Assembly: GCA_963773335.1 (NCBI GenBank) | Contig: CAVZAT010000006.1 | Span: forward strand, 186,001 to 250,000 | Source: UBA4742 sp963773335 | GTDB lineage: Bacteria > Actinomycetota > Acidimicrobiia > Acidimicrobiales > Acidimicrobilacustridaceae | Direction of reading: 5' to 3' | DNA: 64,000 nt | Shown: positions 1-7,891 of the stretch, in pieces | How positions within the stretch are numbered: the stretch's first letter is position 1 | Layout: every line of letters begins with the position of its first letter | Position numbers and translations under genes: made by a program | The notes under the pieces: model-generated | What the model was told of the DNA's origin: nothing | Databases searched by the model: none | Seen by the model: the letters and a program-made list of their open reading frames with translations, nothing else

Positions 1-141
1 GGTCGCCGGCGCCGGCGTGGTGGGTGCGACGCTGTGGCTCGAGCTCGAGCCACAGCCGGTCAGCGTGGCCGCCCCGACCAGACCTGCGACCACGATGGCC
101 CCGGCTCGGGTGCGGGGGCGGGAACCGGCGGGACGGAACAT
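1..141 (-). CDS. Lipoprotein, N-terminal fragment (runs off left edge)
   Basis: Reading leftward from an ATG at 141, the first 47 codons give a basic start, a hydrophobic stretch (about residues 14-28) and a lipobox L-T-G-C with Cys30, followed by a Ser/Thr/Pro-rich linker. This is a type II signal peptide, so the mature protein should be attached to the outer face of the membrane. The rest lies outside the window and the function cannot be told. A TAGGTT hexamer 7 nt before the ATG suggests leaderless transcription. It is divergent from the TetR gene at 216, and the palindrome at 168-182 lies between them, so the same regulator could control it. Confidence 0.6.
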   Translation of the reverse strand, partial: MFRPAGSRPRTRAGAIVVAGLVGAATLTGCGSSSSHSVAPTTPAPAT

Positions 142-148
142 GGCGCCA

Positions 149-154
149 AACCTA
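149..154 (-). promoter_or_regulatory. Putative -10 (TAGGTT), leaderless, for the lipoprotein
   Basis: TAGGTT on the minus strand lies 7 nt before the ATG at 141, matching the actinobacterial TANNNT -10 of leaderless genes. Confidence 0.4.
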
Positions 155-167
155 GAGGGCGGGTCAA

Positions 168-182
168 CTGACGAGGCGTCAG
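168..182. promoter_or_regulatory. Palindromic operator CTGACG-AGG-CGTCAG (copy 1)
   Basis: Perfect inverted repeat with 6-bp arms and a 3-nt centre, between the divergent lipoprotein and TetR genes. It covers the expected -35 region of the TetR promoter. The same palindrome (other strand orientation) occurs upstream of an acyl-CoA ligase (21634-21648), and a one-mismatch copy upstream of an SDR (25879-25893). Its position suggests an autoregulatory site of the TetR protein at 216. Confidence 0.6.
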
Positions 183-201
183 GTCGCCGGGTGGTGCCGA
201 C

Positions 202-207
202 TAACGT
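202..207 (+). promoter_or_regulatory. Putative -10 (TAACGT), leaderless, for the TetR gene
   Basis: TAACGT lies 8 nt before the ATG at 216. The palindrome at 168-182 sits just upstream, overlapping the -35 region. Confidence 0.4.
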
Positions 208-215
208 GGCGGGGA

Positions 216-929
216 ATGAGCGCGCAGCCCGGTTCTGACCGCCTGGCGCTGGTGGCGGCCGGCGAGGGCTCTCAAGCCAGCACCGACGAGGAGCTGCGGG
301 CGGCCGATGGGCGGGTGCCGGGCCGACGAGGCCGCGCCACCCGCCAACGCCTGCTCGACGAGACCGCAGAGATGCTGCGGGCCAGCAACTACCGCGATCT
401 CAAGGTGGTGGACATCGCCAGGGGTGCGGGGACCTCACCGGCCACCTTCTACCAGTACTTCCCCGAGGTCGAGTCGGCCATCCTGGTGTTGGCCGAAGAG
501 ATGGCGCACGAGGGCGCGGTCCTGCCCGCCATCGTGCGCGACGGGCAGTGGCGCGGCCGCTCCGCCTACCCCACCGCCGAGTCCCTGGTGGACGGCTTCT
601 TCGACTTCTGGGAGAGCCACCGGTCGGTGATGCGGGTGGTGGACCTGGCCACCGAGGAGGGCGACCAGCGGTTCCGCAACATCCGCACCCGCCTGCTCAA
701 CGAGGTGGTGGTGGCGCTGGCCGAGGTCATCGGCCGCAACCGGGGGAAGGGGCATCCGGTGGACCTGGACCCGATGGCCAGCGCCGGCGTGCTGGTGGCC
801 ATGCTGGCCACGGTGGCCGGGCACCGCTACGGCTTCGAGTTCTGGGGCATCCGCACCGGCGACACCCGCCGGAGCATGGCCCGCATCATCCACACCACCG
901 TCACCGGCCAGAAGCCGCCGGCTCCCTGA
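216..929 (+). CDS. TetR-family transcriptional regulator
   Basis: 237 residues. A variable N-terminal tail of about 38 residues is followed by a typical TetR helix-turn-helix (about residues 41-82, with VVDIARGAGTSPATFYQYF), then an all-helical ligand-binding and dimer domain. TetR proteins usually repress and release DNA on binding a small ligand, often an acyl-CoA in catabolic gene sets. A perfect 15-bp palindrome lies 34 bp before the start, and near-identical copies lie at the promoters of an acyl-CoA ligase (21710) and an SDR (25920), so it probably represses itself and those genes. It is not obviously the KstR orthologue. The ligand is unknown. Confidence 0.88.
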   Translation: MSAQPGSDRLALVAAGEGSQASTDEELRAADGRVPGRRGRATRQRLLDETAEMLRASNYRDLKVVDIARGAGTSPATFYQYFPEVESAILVLAEEMAHEGAVLPAIVRDGQWRGRSAYPTAESLVDGFFDFWESHRSVMRVVDLATEEGDQRFRNIRTRLLNEVVVALAEVIGRNRGKGHPVDLDPMASAGVLVAMLATVAGHRYGFEFWGIRTGDTRRSMARIIHTTVTGQKPPAP

Positions 930-946
930 ACGGGATCCGAACCCAA

Positions 947-1147
947 CTACTGCGGTTCGGGGGGCCGTTCGGCGTCGTCGAGCTCCTGGCGGCGGGCCCG
1001 GTCGGCGATGGATCCCCGTCGGAAGAAGAGGAACAGGCACACCGCGATCACGGCCAGGACCACGACCACGACGATGACGTCGGCCAGCCCACCGGAGCGG
1101 CCCTGGCCGGGCGGCACCTGCATCGTCGCGGCGAACAGCTCATCCAC
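947..1147 (-). CDS. Small single-pass membrane protein
   Basis: 66 residues from a GTG start. One very hydrophobic helix (about residues 22-42, rich in V, L, I and F) is followed by a short basic/acidic cytoplasmic tail ending in a Pro-rich stretch. No family recognised. A TACGGT hexamer exactly 6 nt before the GTG fits the leaderless promoter pattern seen elsewhere in the window and supports this being a real gene. It is convergent with the TetR gene, ending 17 bp from it, and divergent from the oxidoreductase at 1237. Confidence 0.5.
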   Translation of the reverse strand: MDELFAATMQVPPGQGRSGGLADVIVVVVVLAVIAVCLFLFFRRGSIADRARRQELDDAERPPEPQ

Positions 1148-1153
1148 CCTGGC

Positions 1154-1159
1154 ACCGTA
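1154..1159 (-). promoter_or_regulatory. Putative -10 (TACGGT), leaderless, for the small membrane protein
   Basis: TACGGT on the minus strand, 6 nt before the GTG start at 1147. Confidence 0.35.
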
Positions 1160-1211
1160 ACCTCGGGCGCGACCGCTTCAGCGGTCGATCCATCCGGGCT
1201 CGGCGCGGAAC

Positions 1212-1225
1212 TAGAACGTGTTCTA
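1212..1225. promoter_or_regulatory. KstR-like operator TAGAACGTGTTCTA
   Basis: Inverted repeat TAGAAC-GT-GTTCTA. It matches the published mycobacterial KstR (cholesterol regulon) consensus TNNAACNNGTTNNA at every fixed position. It runs into the TACAGT -10 element (1224-1229) of the F420-type oxidoreductase gene, so binding would block transcription. Four similar sites occur elsewhere in the window. Confidence 0.72.
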
Positions 1226-1229
1226 CAGT
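1224..1229 (+). promoter_or_regulatory. Putative -10 (TACAGT), leaderless, overlapping the KstR-like site
   Basis: TACAGT lies 7 nt before the ATG at 1237 and shares 2 bp with the operator. This decides the start at 1237 rather than the GTG at 1228, which lies within the -10 itself. Confidence 0.45.
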
Positions 1230-1236
1230 GACCGCC

Positions 1237-2187
1237 ATGCCGGACTCGATCCCGCCCGAGACGCTCGTGTACGGCATGCAGCTGCCGATCCAGTCGCAGA
1301 GCACGATCTACGCCGAGTCCTGGGAAGCCTCGGCCGGCGCGGCCGAGCTGGCCGACATCGCCCGGGCCGCCGACCGCAACGGCTTCTGGTACCTGGCCGT
1401 GTGCGACCACGTGGCCATCCCCCGTCCACTGGACGAGAAGATGGGCACCTCCTGGTACGACACCATCGCCACGCTGGGCTGGCTGGCCGGCATCACCGAG
1501 CACGTCCGGCTCATGAGCCACGTCTACGTGCTGCCCTACCGCCACCCGCTGATGACGGCCAAGGCCTTCCTGACCCTCGACGAGCTCAGCGAGGGTCGGG
1601 CCCTGCTCGGGGTCGGTGCCGGCCACGTGCAATCCGAGTTCGAGTTGCTGGGTGTCGACTTCGAACACCGGGGGCGTGTCCTCGACGACGCCATCGACGT
1701 GGTGCGTGCCGCCTTCTTCGACGAGTACCCCGACGTCTCCACCCCGACGGTGACGGTGGCCGGTGCCGGGCTGCGCCCCCGTCCGCGCCAAGCCGGCGGT
1801 CCGCCCATCTGGGTGGGCGGGTCGTCGAGGCGGGCCCTGCGCCGGGCCGCGGACAAGGGGGACGGCTGGCTGCCCCAGGGACCGCCGCCCGACGGCGTTC
1901 GCGCCGCGGTCGCGTGGATGGCCGAGCGCCGCCACGAGAACGGGCGGGCTGACCTGCCCTTCGCCATCGGCGGCAACTCCGAGGTCCTCTATGTCGGGGA
2001 CCCCTGGTTCGAGCCGGGCCCGGGCCAGCTGACCGGTGCGCCCGAGCCGATGGCCGAGCGCCTGCGCAAGGCCAAGTCGGTGGGGATCAACCAACTCCAG
2101 CTCCGTTTCCACACCCGCTCGTGCCAGGAGCTGTGCGACCAGATCGACGCCTTCGGGGCCCAGGTGGCCCCGCACCTCAACGATTGA
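1237..2187 (+). CDS. LLM-class F420-dependent oxidoreductase
   Basis: 316 residues from the ATG chosen on leaderless geometry. The sequence fits the luciferase-like monooxygenase fold used by F420-dependent enzymes: an early AARAADRNGF segment, the CDHVAIP stretch, the LLGVGAGHVQSEFELLG motif and the late PIWVGGSSRRALRRAADKGDGW motif that lines the flavin/F420 pocket. It probably carries out hydride transfer to or from a small organic substrate in the cytosol; the substrate is unknown. The KstR-like operator over its promoter links it to steroid or isoprenoid catabolism. The SDR at 2216 follows after 28 bp and is probably co-transcribed. Confidence 0.85.
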   Translation: MPDSIPPETLVYGMQLPIQSQSTIYAESWEASAGAAELADIARAADRNGFWYLAVCDHVAIPRPLDEKMGTSWYDTIATLGWLAGITEHVRLMSHVYVLPYRHPLMTAKAFLTLDELSEGRALLGVGAGHVQSEFELLGVDFEHRGRVLDDAIDVVRAAFFDEYPDVSTPTVTVAGAGLRPRPRQAGGPPIWVGGSSRRALRRAADKGDGWLPQGPPPDGVRAAVAWMAERRHENGRADLPFAIGGNSEVLYVGDPWFEPGPGQLTGAPEPMAERLRKAKSVGINQLQLRFHTRSCQELCDQIDAFGAQVAPHLND

Positions 2188-2215
2188 CGACCCACCACGA
2201 AGGGAAGCGCATTAC

Positions 2216-2995
2216 ATGTTGCTCGAAGGCAAGGTGGCCATCGTGTCCGGGATCGGACCGGGCATGGGTCGTGACATCACCCTGGCCCTGGCCCGGGAGG
2301 GCGCGGACATCGCCCTGGGAGCACGACGCGAGAAGGGGCTGGTCAAGGTGGCCGCCGAGGTCGAGGCGCTGGGCCGCAAGGTGGTGTGGGTGCCGACCGA
2401 CATCACCGTGGCCGACGATTGCGCCCGCCTGGCCCAGACGGCCCGCGACGAGCTGGGTCGGGTCGACATCCTGGTCAACAACGCCTTCAGCGACGGCACC
2501 TTCACCCTGTTCGAGGAAGGCGGCTTCGAGGGCTGGCGGGCGACCATGGACGTCAACCTGTTCGGCACCATGCAGATGACCTACGCCGCGCTGGCTCACC
2601 TCAAGGAGCAGGACGACAGCCGGGTGATCATGGTGAACAGCCAAGCCGCCCAGGTGGTGCAGGAGCGCTTCGTGGCCTACGCCGCGTCGAAAGGTGCCCT
2701 GGCCGTGGCCACCCAGGGGCTGGCCCGGGAGCTCGGCCGCTACGGGGTGCGGGTCAATGGCATCCACCCCAGCTACATCTGGGGCAAGTCGGTGGAGTGG
2801 TACGTGAACGACATGGCCACCAAGCGCGGCGTCGACTTCCAGGTGGTGTACGACGAGCTGGCCGACCAGACCTGCCTCAAGTACCTGCCCTCGTCGGCCG
2901 AGATCGCCGGCGCGGTGGTGTTCTTCGCGTCACCGTTGGCCAAGGCCGTGACCGGCCAGAGCCTCAACGTGAACTGCGGCGAGTACCTGTCGTGA
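2216..2995 (+). CDS. Short-chain dehydrogenase/reductase (SDR)
   Basis: 259 residues; ATG chosen for the MLLEGKVAIVSG start, with a GAAGGGAAG purine-rich site upstream. It has a Rossmann nucleotide loop of slightly unusual form (SGIGPGMG, about residues 11-18), NNA, and the catalytic Ser ... Tyr-x3-Lys set (VNSQAA ... YAASK). Classical SDRs oxidise or reduce alcohol/ketone pairs with NAD(P). It follows the F420-type oxidoreductase and precedes a second SDR, so an operon under the KstR-like site at 1212 is likely. The last 15 bp lie in a 23-bp tandem duplication shared with the next gene's start. Confidence 0.88.
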   Translation: MLLEGKVAIVSGIGPGMGRDITLALAREGADIALGARREKGLVKVAAEVEALGRKVVWVPTDITVADDCARLAQTARDELGRVDILVNNAFSDGTFTLFEEGGFEGWRATMDVNLFGTMQMTYAALAHLKEQDDSRVIMVNSQAAQVVQERFVAYAASKGALAVATQGLARELGRYGVRVNGIHPSYIWGKSVEWYVNDMATKRGVDFQVVYDELADQTCLKYLPSSAEIAGAVVFFASPLAKAVTGQSLNVNCGEYLS

Positions 2996-3026
2996 CCAGC
3001 CACGAGTACCTGTCGTGACCAGCCAC
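2981..3026 (+). repeat. Exact 23-bp tandem duplication at the SDR/SDR junction
   Basis: Positions 2981-3003 and 3004-3026 are identical. The unit contains the end of the first SDR (GAGTACCTGTCG then TGA) and a GTG start overlapping that stop. The first GTG (2992) opens only an 8-codon frame that hits TGA; the second (3015) opens the real downstream SDR. A former 4-bp GTGA overlap has thus been split by slippage. Confidence 0.9.
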
Positions 3027-3800
3027 GAGCTGGATCTGGCTGGCCGGGTGGCCCTGGTCACTGGTGGCGCGTCGGGCATCGGTCGGGCCACCTGCGAGCT
3101 GTTCCTCCGGCGCGGCGCCTCGGTGATGGTGGCCGATCTCGACGCCGACCGCGCCCGGGATGCGGCCGCGGCCATGAGCGAGCTGGTCCCCGATGGCGGG
3201 GGCAAGGTCGACTTCGTGGCCGTCGACGTGGCCGTGCCCGAGCAGGTGCAGGCCATGGTGGCCGCCACCCTGTCCCAGCTCGGGAGCCTGGACGCGGCCG
3301 TCAACAACGCGGGTACCCCTGGCACCTACCGACCTCTGGCCGAACAGGAGCTGGCCGACTGGCAGCGCACCGTCGACATCAACCTCACCGGCACGTTCCT
3401 CTGCCTCCAGGCCGAGCTGGGCGTGATGGGCCCGGCCGGTCGAGGTGCCATCGTCAACGTGGCCTCGGCTGCCGGACTCATGGGCTTCGCCAACCTGCCC
3501 GGCTACGTGGCCTCCAAGCACGGCGTGGTGGGGCTCACCAAGAGCGTGGCGCTGGAGTTCGCCCGAGGAGGTGGTATCCGGGTCAACGCCGTGTGTCCCG
3601 GCAACGTCCGCACCGCGATGCTGGAGGCCTTCACCGGAGGTGACGAGCAGGCCCTGACCGGCATGGGCCGGGTCACCCCCATCGGTCGGTTGGCCCAGCC
3701 CGCCGAGATCGCCGAGGCCATCGTATGGCTGTGCTCGGACGCGGCCAGTTTCGTGACCGGCCATGCCATGGCCGTCGACGGCGGTGTCTTGGCTACCTGA
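3015..3800 (+). CDS. Short-chain dehydrogenase/reductase (SDR)
   Basis: 261 residues from the GTG in the second copy of the 23-bp duplication. It has the glycine-rich loop TGGASGIG (about 16-23), NNAG, and the catalytic Ser ... YVASK motif, and ends in the common SDR tail ...AMAVDGGVLAT. It is an NAD(P)-dependent oxidoreductase of the classical type; the substrate is unknown. It is translated directly after the previous SDR. Its final nine codons plus the stop are copied in the 64-bp tandem repeat that follows, so the gene's 3' end is the first repeat unit. Confidence 0.88.
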   Translation: MTSHELDLAGRVALVTGGASGIGRATCELFLRRGASVMVADLDADRARDAAAAMSELVPDGGGKVDFVAVDVAVPEQVQAMVAATLSQLGSLDAAVNNAGTPGTYRPLAEQELADWQRTVDINLTGTFLCLQAELGVMGPAGRGAIVNVASAAGLMGFANLPGYVASKHGVVGLTKSVALEFARGGGIRVNAVCPGNVRTAMLEAFTGGDEQALTGMGRVTPIGRLAQPAEIAEAIVWLCSDAASFVTGHAMAVDGGVLAT

Positions 3801-4056
3801 GTGGGTCTGGGCCGTCGGAGGCTGCTGGGGGGTTGGCGTCGACGGCGGTGTCTTGGCTACCTGAGTGGGTCTGGGCCGTCGGAGGCTGCTGGGGGGTTGG
3901 CGTCGACGGCGGTGTCTTGGCTACCTGAGTGGGTCTGGGCCGTCGGAGGCTGCTGGGGGGTTGGCGTCGACGGCGGTGTCTTGGCTACCTGAGTGGGTCT
4001 GGGTCGTCGGAGGCTGCTGGGGGGTTGGCGTCGACGGCGGTGTCTTGGCCACCTGA
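3773..4056 (+). repeat. 64-bp tandem repeat (4 full copies plus a partial)
   Basis: Full copies start at 3773, 3837, 3901 and 3965; a partial copy runs 4029-4056. Copies 1-3 appear identical, copy 4 has a C-to-T change at 4004, and the partial has C instead of T at 4050. The unit begins with the palindrome CGTCGACG and carries the last codons and stop of the SDR gene. Because 64 is not a multiple of 3, every frame yields spurious small reading frames. This explains most of the roughly 330 bp between the SDR and the ABC gene; the remaining 4057-4130 shows nothing definite. Confidence 0.95.
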
Positions 4057-4130
4057 TCATCGGGGACCGCACCTCTGCCGACTCGGAAAAGGCGTTCGGG
4101 CTGTCACACGAGCTGGATAGCGTGCCGGGC

Positions 4131-5105
4131 ATGGGGACGTCGGGATCGTTGGTGGAGGCGCGCGGGCTGACCAAGTCGTTCGGCGACTTCGTGGCCGTCG
4201 GGGGCGTCGACTTCGACGTGCAGCCAGGCGAGGTCTTCGGCTTCCTCGGCCCCAACGGCGCGGGCAAGAGCTCGACCATGCGCATCATCGGCTGCGTGTC
4301 GCCCTTCACCGGGGGCGAGCTGCACGTGCTCGGGCTGGACCCCCGCCACGACGGTCCCCAGATCCGAAGGCGGCTGGGTGTGGTCCCCCAGGAGGACAAC
4401 CTCGACCTCGAGCTGAGCGTCGTCGACAACCTGATCATCTACGGCCGCTACTTCGGCATCGCCAAGCCGGTGCTGCGCAGCCGGGTGCGCGACCTGCTCG
4501 ACTTCGTCCAGTTGACCGACCGGGCCGAGAGCAAGGTCGACCCCCTCTCGGGGGGTATGAAGCGGCGCCTCACCATCGCCCGAGCCCTGGTCAACGAGCC
4601 AGAGCTGCTGCTGTTGGACGAGCCCACCACCGGCCTCGATCCCCAGGCTCGCCACCTGGTGTGGGAGCGCCTGTGGCGCCTCAAGCAGGACGGCGTCACC
4701 CAGGTGCTGACCACTCACTACATGGACGAGGCCGAACGGCTGTGCGACCGGCTGGTGATCATGGACGGCGGCAAGATCGTCGACGAGGGATCGCCGGCAG
4801 CGCTGGTCAGCCGCCACGTCACCCGCGAGGTGGTGGAGCTGCGTCCCACCGGCACGGGCTCACTCGACGAGGAGGCCGAGTCCACCGTCGACGACGAGCT
4901 GGAGACCGTGCTCGCCCTCGTGCGAGCGAACGGCGAGCGAGCCGAGGTGGTCACCGACCGCGTGCTGGCCTACACCGACGACGGCGACGCCCTCGTGGCC
5001 AAGCTCAACGCCGACGGCCTGCGACCAGCTTCGGTGCTGGTGCGGCGCTCGACGTTGGAGGACGTGTTCCTGATCCTCACCGGCCGAACTCTGATCGAGG
5101 GCTGA
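4131..5105 (+). CDS. ABC transporter ATP-binding protein (exporter, NodI/DrrA-like)
   Basis: 324 residues from the ATG at 4131. Walker A GPNGAGKS (about 40-48), Q-loop PQEDN, signature LSGGM, Walker B LLLLDEP and an H-loop (TTHYMDEAE) are all present, followed by a C-terminal extension of about 90 residues typical of DrrA/NodI-type subunits. It powers export by the two membrane proteins encoded next (3-bp gap, then 4-bp overlap). The substrate is unknown; relatives export drugs, polyketides or lipo-oligosaccharides. Confidence 0.92.
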   Translation: MGTSGSLVEARGLTKSFGDFVAVGGVDFDVQPGEVFGFLGPNGAGKSSTMRIIGCVSPFTGGELHVLGLDPRHDGPQIRRRLGVVPQEDNLDLELSVVDNLIIYGRYFGIAKPVLRSRVRDLLDFVQLTDRAESKVDPLSGGMKRRLTIARALVNEPELLLLDEPTTGLDPQARHLVWERLWRLKQDGVTQVLTTHYMDEAERLCDRLVIMDGGKIVDEGSPAALVSRHVTREVVELRPTGTGSLDEEAESTVDDELETVLALVRANGERAEVVTDRVLAYTDDGDALVAKLNADGLRPASVLVRRSTLEDVFLILTGRTLIEG

Positions 5106-5108
5106 GCC

Positions 5109-5894
5109 GTGGTCGTCGACGCCCCCGCCTTTCGCTTCGTGGAGCGCGAAGCGGCCATCTACCGGCGCCTGTGGCGCGCCACCGTGTTCAGCCAGTTCGT
5201 CGGTCCGGCCCTGTACCTGCTGGCCATGGGTGTCGGCCTGGGTGGACTGGTCTCGGCTGCGGGGCGCACCGTGGACGGGCTGTCCTACCTAGTGTTCGTG
5301 GCCCCGGGGTTGATGGCCGCCACCGTGCTGCAGAACGCCACGGCCGAGTCCTTGTGGCCCGTCCTGTCCGGGTTCAAGTGGCAGCGGTTCTACGAGGGCA
5401 TGGCGGCTTCGCCGATGTCGCCGGCCGACGTGTACACCGGCAACATCTGCTGGATCGCCCTGCGCTTCGGCGTGAGCGCTCTCGCCTTCCTGGTCGTCGC
5501 CGCCGTGCTGGGTGCCGTCCCCTCGGCTTGGGGGGTGCTGGCCGTACCTGCCGCCGTGTTGGGTGCCATCGCCCTGGCCGCGCCCCTGGTGGCCTGGGTG
5601 GCCACCAACGAGGATGACCACAACTTCCCGATCATCATGCGGTTCCTGACCCTGCCCATGTTCTTGTTCTCGGGCACGTTCTTCCCCCTCAGCCAGCTGC
5701 CCGTCCTGCTGCGGCCCCTGGCTTGGGTGCTGCCCCTGTGGCACAGCGTCGAGCTCTGCCGCGACGCCACCACCGGGGTGCTGGCACCGGGCGGATGGGC
5801 CATGGTCGGGCTCCACCTGCTCGTGCTCAGCGCCTATGTGATCGTGGGCTGGTGGTTCGGGGTGCGCACCTTCGCCCGGCGGCTCGCGCCATGA
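5109..5894 (+). CDS. ABC-2 type exporter permease (NodJ/DrrB-like)
   Basis: 261 residues, GTG start 3 bp after the ATPase stop. About six hydrophobic helices, with the family's PMFLFSGTFFPLSQLP segment before the last helices. It forms the membrane pore together with the next gene product and the ATPase. Its close spacing and same strand place it in the middle of a three-gene exporter operon. Confidence 0.88.
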   Translation: MVVDAPAFRFVEREAAIYRRLWRATVFSQFVGPALYLLAMGVGLGGLVSAAGRTVDGLSYLVFVAPGLMAATVLQNATAESLWPVLSGFKWQRFYEGMAASPMSPADVYTGNICWIALRFGVSALAFLVVAAVLGAVPSAWGVLAVPAAVLGAIALAAPLVAWVATNEDDHNFPIIMRFLTLPMFLFSGTFFPLSQLPVLLRPLAWVLPLWHSVELCRDATTGVLAPGGWAMVGLHLLVLSAYVIVGWWFGVRTFARRLAP

Positions 5895-6742
5895 GCCTCG
5901 CCGACCGCACCACCCCGGCCGTCCTGGACGGACCGTTGCCGCCGCGCCCGTGGTGGATGCGCCTGCTGCCCGGCGCGTCCATGTCGCCACCCCTGCGTCT
6001 GCTCGAGCGCAACCTGGTGGCCTGGCGGGGCATGTGGCTGATCTTCGTCTCGGTGATGGTGGAGCCCGTCTTCTTCCTGTTCTCCATCGGCGTGGGCGTG
6101 GGCCAGCTGGTGGGCGACATCACCTTGTCGTCGGGTCAGGTCGTGTCCTACCGCGAGTTCGTGGCCGCCGGGCTGTTGGCCTCCTCGGCCATGATGGGTC
6201 CCGTCTTCGACTCGACGTTCAACTTCTTCGTCAAGCTGAAGTACATCCACACCTACCAGGCCGTGCTCGCCACCCCCATGGGACCCCGCGACGTGGTGGT
6301 GGGCGAGCTGCTGTGGTCGCTGGTGCGGGCCACGCTCTACGCCGCCGCCTTCCTGGTGGCCATCGTCGTCATGGGGCTGACCAGTTCGTGGTGGGCGGTG
6401 CTGTGCGTGCCGGTGGCCCTGCTCATCGGCTTCGCCTTCGCCGGGGCCGGGCTGGGGGCCACCACCTTCATGCGCTCGTTCATCGACTTCGACCTGGTGA
6501 ACCTGTTCATCATCCCCATGTTCCTGTTCTCCGGAGTGTTCTTCCCGGTCACCCAGTACCCGACTGGCCTGCAGTGGGTGGTGCAGTGCACGCCGCTCTA
6601 CCAGGGCGTGGCCCTGGAGCGCTCGCTCATCCTGGGCGATGTCGGCCCGACGCTGCTGGTGCACGTGGCCTATCTGGCCATCATGGGATCCATCGGGCTG
6701 TGGGTGGCCGCCCGACGCCTCAACCGGTTGCTCCTGCCGTAG
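5891..6742 (+). CDS. ABC-2 type exporter permease (second subunit)
   Basis: 283 residues from an ATG that overlaps the previous stop (ATGA). It has an N-terminal cytoplasmic stretch of about 45 residues, six predicted membrane helices and a PMFLFSGVFFPVTQYP segment matching its neighbour's. The two permeases are paralogues and probably form a heterodimer. Overlapping stop and start indicate translational coupling. Confidence 0.88.
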   Translation: MSLADRTTPAVLDGPLPPRPWWMRLLPGASMSPPLRLLERNLVAWRGMWLIFVSVMVEPVFFLFSIGVGVGQLVGDITLSSGQVVSYREFVAAGLLASSAMMGPVFDSTFNFFVKLKYIHTYQAVLATPMGPRDVVVGELLWSLVRATLYAAAFLVAIVVMGLTSSWWAVLCVPVALLIGFAFAGAGLGATTFMRSFIDFDLVNLFIIPMFLFSGVFFPVTQYPTGLQWVVQCTPLYQGVALERSLILGDVGPTLLVHVAYLAIMGSIGLWVAARRLNRLLLP

Positions 6743-6783
6743 CACTGCCCTCCGGTCGGCAAGCCGGGGGTGTCGCCACGGTC

Positions 6784-6789
6784 TAGCTT
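6784..6789 (+). promoter_or_regulatory. Putative -10 (TAGCTT), leaderless
   Basis: TAGCTT lies 7 nt before the ATG at 6797 and supports that start over upstream GTG codons. Confidence 0.4.
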
Positions 6790-6796
6790 GCATGGC

Positions 6797-7030
6797 ATGT
6801 CGACGGCCCCCGAGCCCGCGGGCCAGGACCGGGCCATGCGCTGGCTGTCGATGCTGTTCCTGATCTGGCTGCTCGGGCTGTTGGGCGTGGTGGCCGCGGT
6901 CAACAGCCTGAGCCGATGGCAGTGGCGGCTGGCCGTGATCGCCGAGGCGGTGGTCAGCCTGGTCCTGGCCATCGGGGTGGTTCTGGCTCGTCGGTGGGGC
7001 CGACGGGCATCCGCCCAGGCTGAGGGGTAG
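6797..7030 (+). CDS. Small two-helix membrane protein
   Basis: 77 residues. Two hydrophobic helices (about 18-38 and 48-66) separated by a short SLSRWQWR loop, then a basic tail (RRWGRR). No recognised family. It follows the exporter operon but appears to have its own leaderless promoter (TAGCTT, 7 nt), so it need not belong to the transporter. Confidence 0.5.
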   Translation: MSTAPEPAGQDRAMRWLSMLFLIWLLGLLGVVAAVNSLSRWQWRLAVIAEAVVSLVLAIGVVLARRWGRRASAQAEG

Positions 7031-7087
7031 CGACCTCGCCGGCCGGGCGCATCGTCGTGGACCGGGACCGGGTGGTAGGCAGGGGAC

Positions 7088-7867
7088 ATGGGACTGTTGG
7101 AGGGGAAACGGGCGCTGGTCACCGGCGGGGCCAGCGGCATCGGCGCGGCCACCGCCCGCGCCATGGTGGCCGAAGGCGCCCGGGTGGCCGTGGTGGACCG
7201 CGACCAGGCGGGAGCCGAAGCCGTGGCCGACGAGATCGGGGGCCTGGCGCTGGTCGCGGACGTGGCCGATGCCGACGCGCTCGGGGCCGCGTTCGCCCGG
7301 GCCGCCGAATGGCTCGACGGTCTCACCGTGGTGTTCAACAACGCCGGGGTGGGTTCGCTCAAGCCCCTCCACACCTACACCCCCGCTGAGGTCGACCTGC
7401 TGGTCGACGTCAACTTCAAGGGGACCTACCACGGCGTGGCTGCCGCCGTTCCCTTGCTCCGGGCGAGCGGGGGTGGGGCGATCGTCAACATGGCCTCGGT
7501 GAGCGGGTTGCGCCCGACACGTGGGGAGGCGCCCTACTCGGCGGCCAAGGCGGCGGTGATCGCCCTGACCAAGAGCGCGGCCCTCGAGTACGGCCCCGAC
7601 GGCATCCGGGTCAACTGTGTGTCCCCGGGGTTCATCCACACCGAGCTCACCGGCTTCGCCTTCTCCAACCCGACCTGGATCGACCCGATCGAGGCCGCCA
7701 CGCCGCTGGGCCGGGCGGGCACGGCCGAAGACGTGGCCGACGTGGTGGTATTCCTGGCCAGCTCGCGGGCACGGTACATGACCGGCCAGAACCTGGTGGT
7801 GGACGGCGGCAGCGTGCTACCCAGCTCGCAGGTCGACGCCTTCCTGCATGAGATGCTGGGGGAGTGA
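7088..7867 (+). CDS. Short-chain dehydrogenase/reductase (SDR)
   Basis: 259 residues, ATG with a GGGGA site upstream. TGGASGIG loop (about 12-19), NNAG, catalytic Ser ... YSAAK, and the closing TGQNLVVDGG motif. It is a classical cytosolic NAD(P)-dependent dehydrogenase with unknown substrate; this subgroup often oxidises hydroxy-acyl or cyclic alcohol intermediates. It stands alone between the small membrane protein and the PIG-V-like gene. A hairpin 25 bp after the stop could terminate it. Confidence 0.87.
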   Translation: MGLLEGKRALVTGGASGIGAATARAMVAEGARVAVVDRDQAGAEAVADEIGGLALVADVADADALGAAFARAAEWLDGLTVVFNNAGVGSLKPLHTYTPAEVDLLVDVNFKGTYHGVAAAVPLLRASGGGAIVNMASVSGLRPTRGEAPYSAAKAAVIALTKSAALEYGPDGIRVNCVSPGFIHTELTGFAFSNPTWIDPIEAATPLGRAGTAEDVADVVVFLASSRARYMTGQNLVVDGGSVLPSSQVDAFLHEMLGE

Positions 7868-7891
7868 GCGGCTGACAGAGCCGACCGCCGC

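Noticed and set aside
3773..4056. CRISPR-like array
   Set aside because: Units follow each other with no spacers and no cas genes nearby; it is a simple tandem repeat.
3801..4120. Series of overlapping 63-codon frames
   Set aside because: Produced by the 64-bp tandem repeat read in successive frames; no start signals of their own.
5834..7639. Open frame of 601 codons opposite the exporter and SDR genes
   Set aside because: His/Gln/Gly/Arg-rich shadow of well-defined plus-strand genes; no motif.
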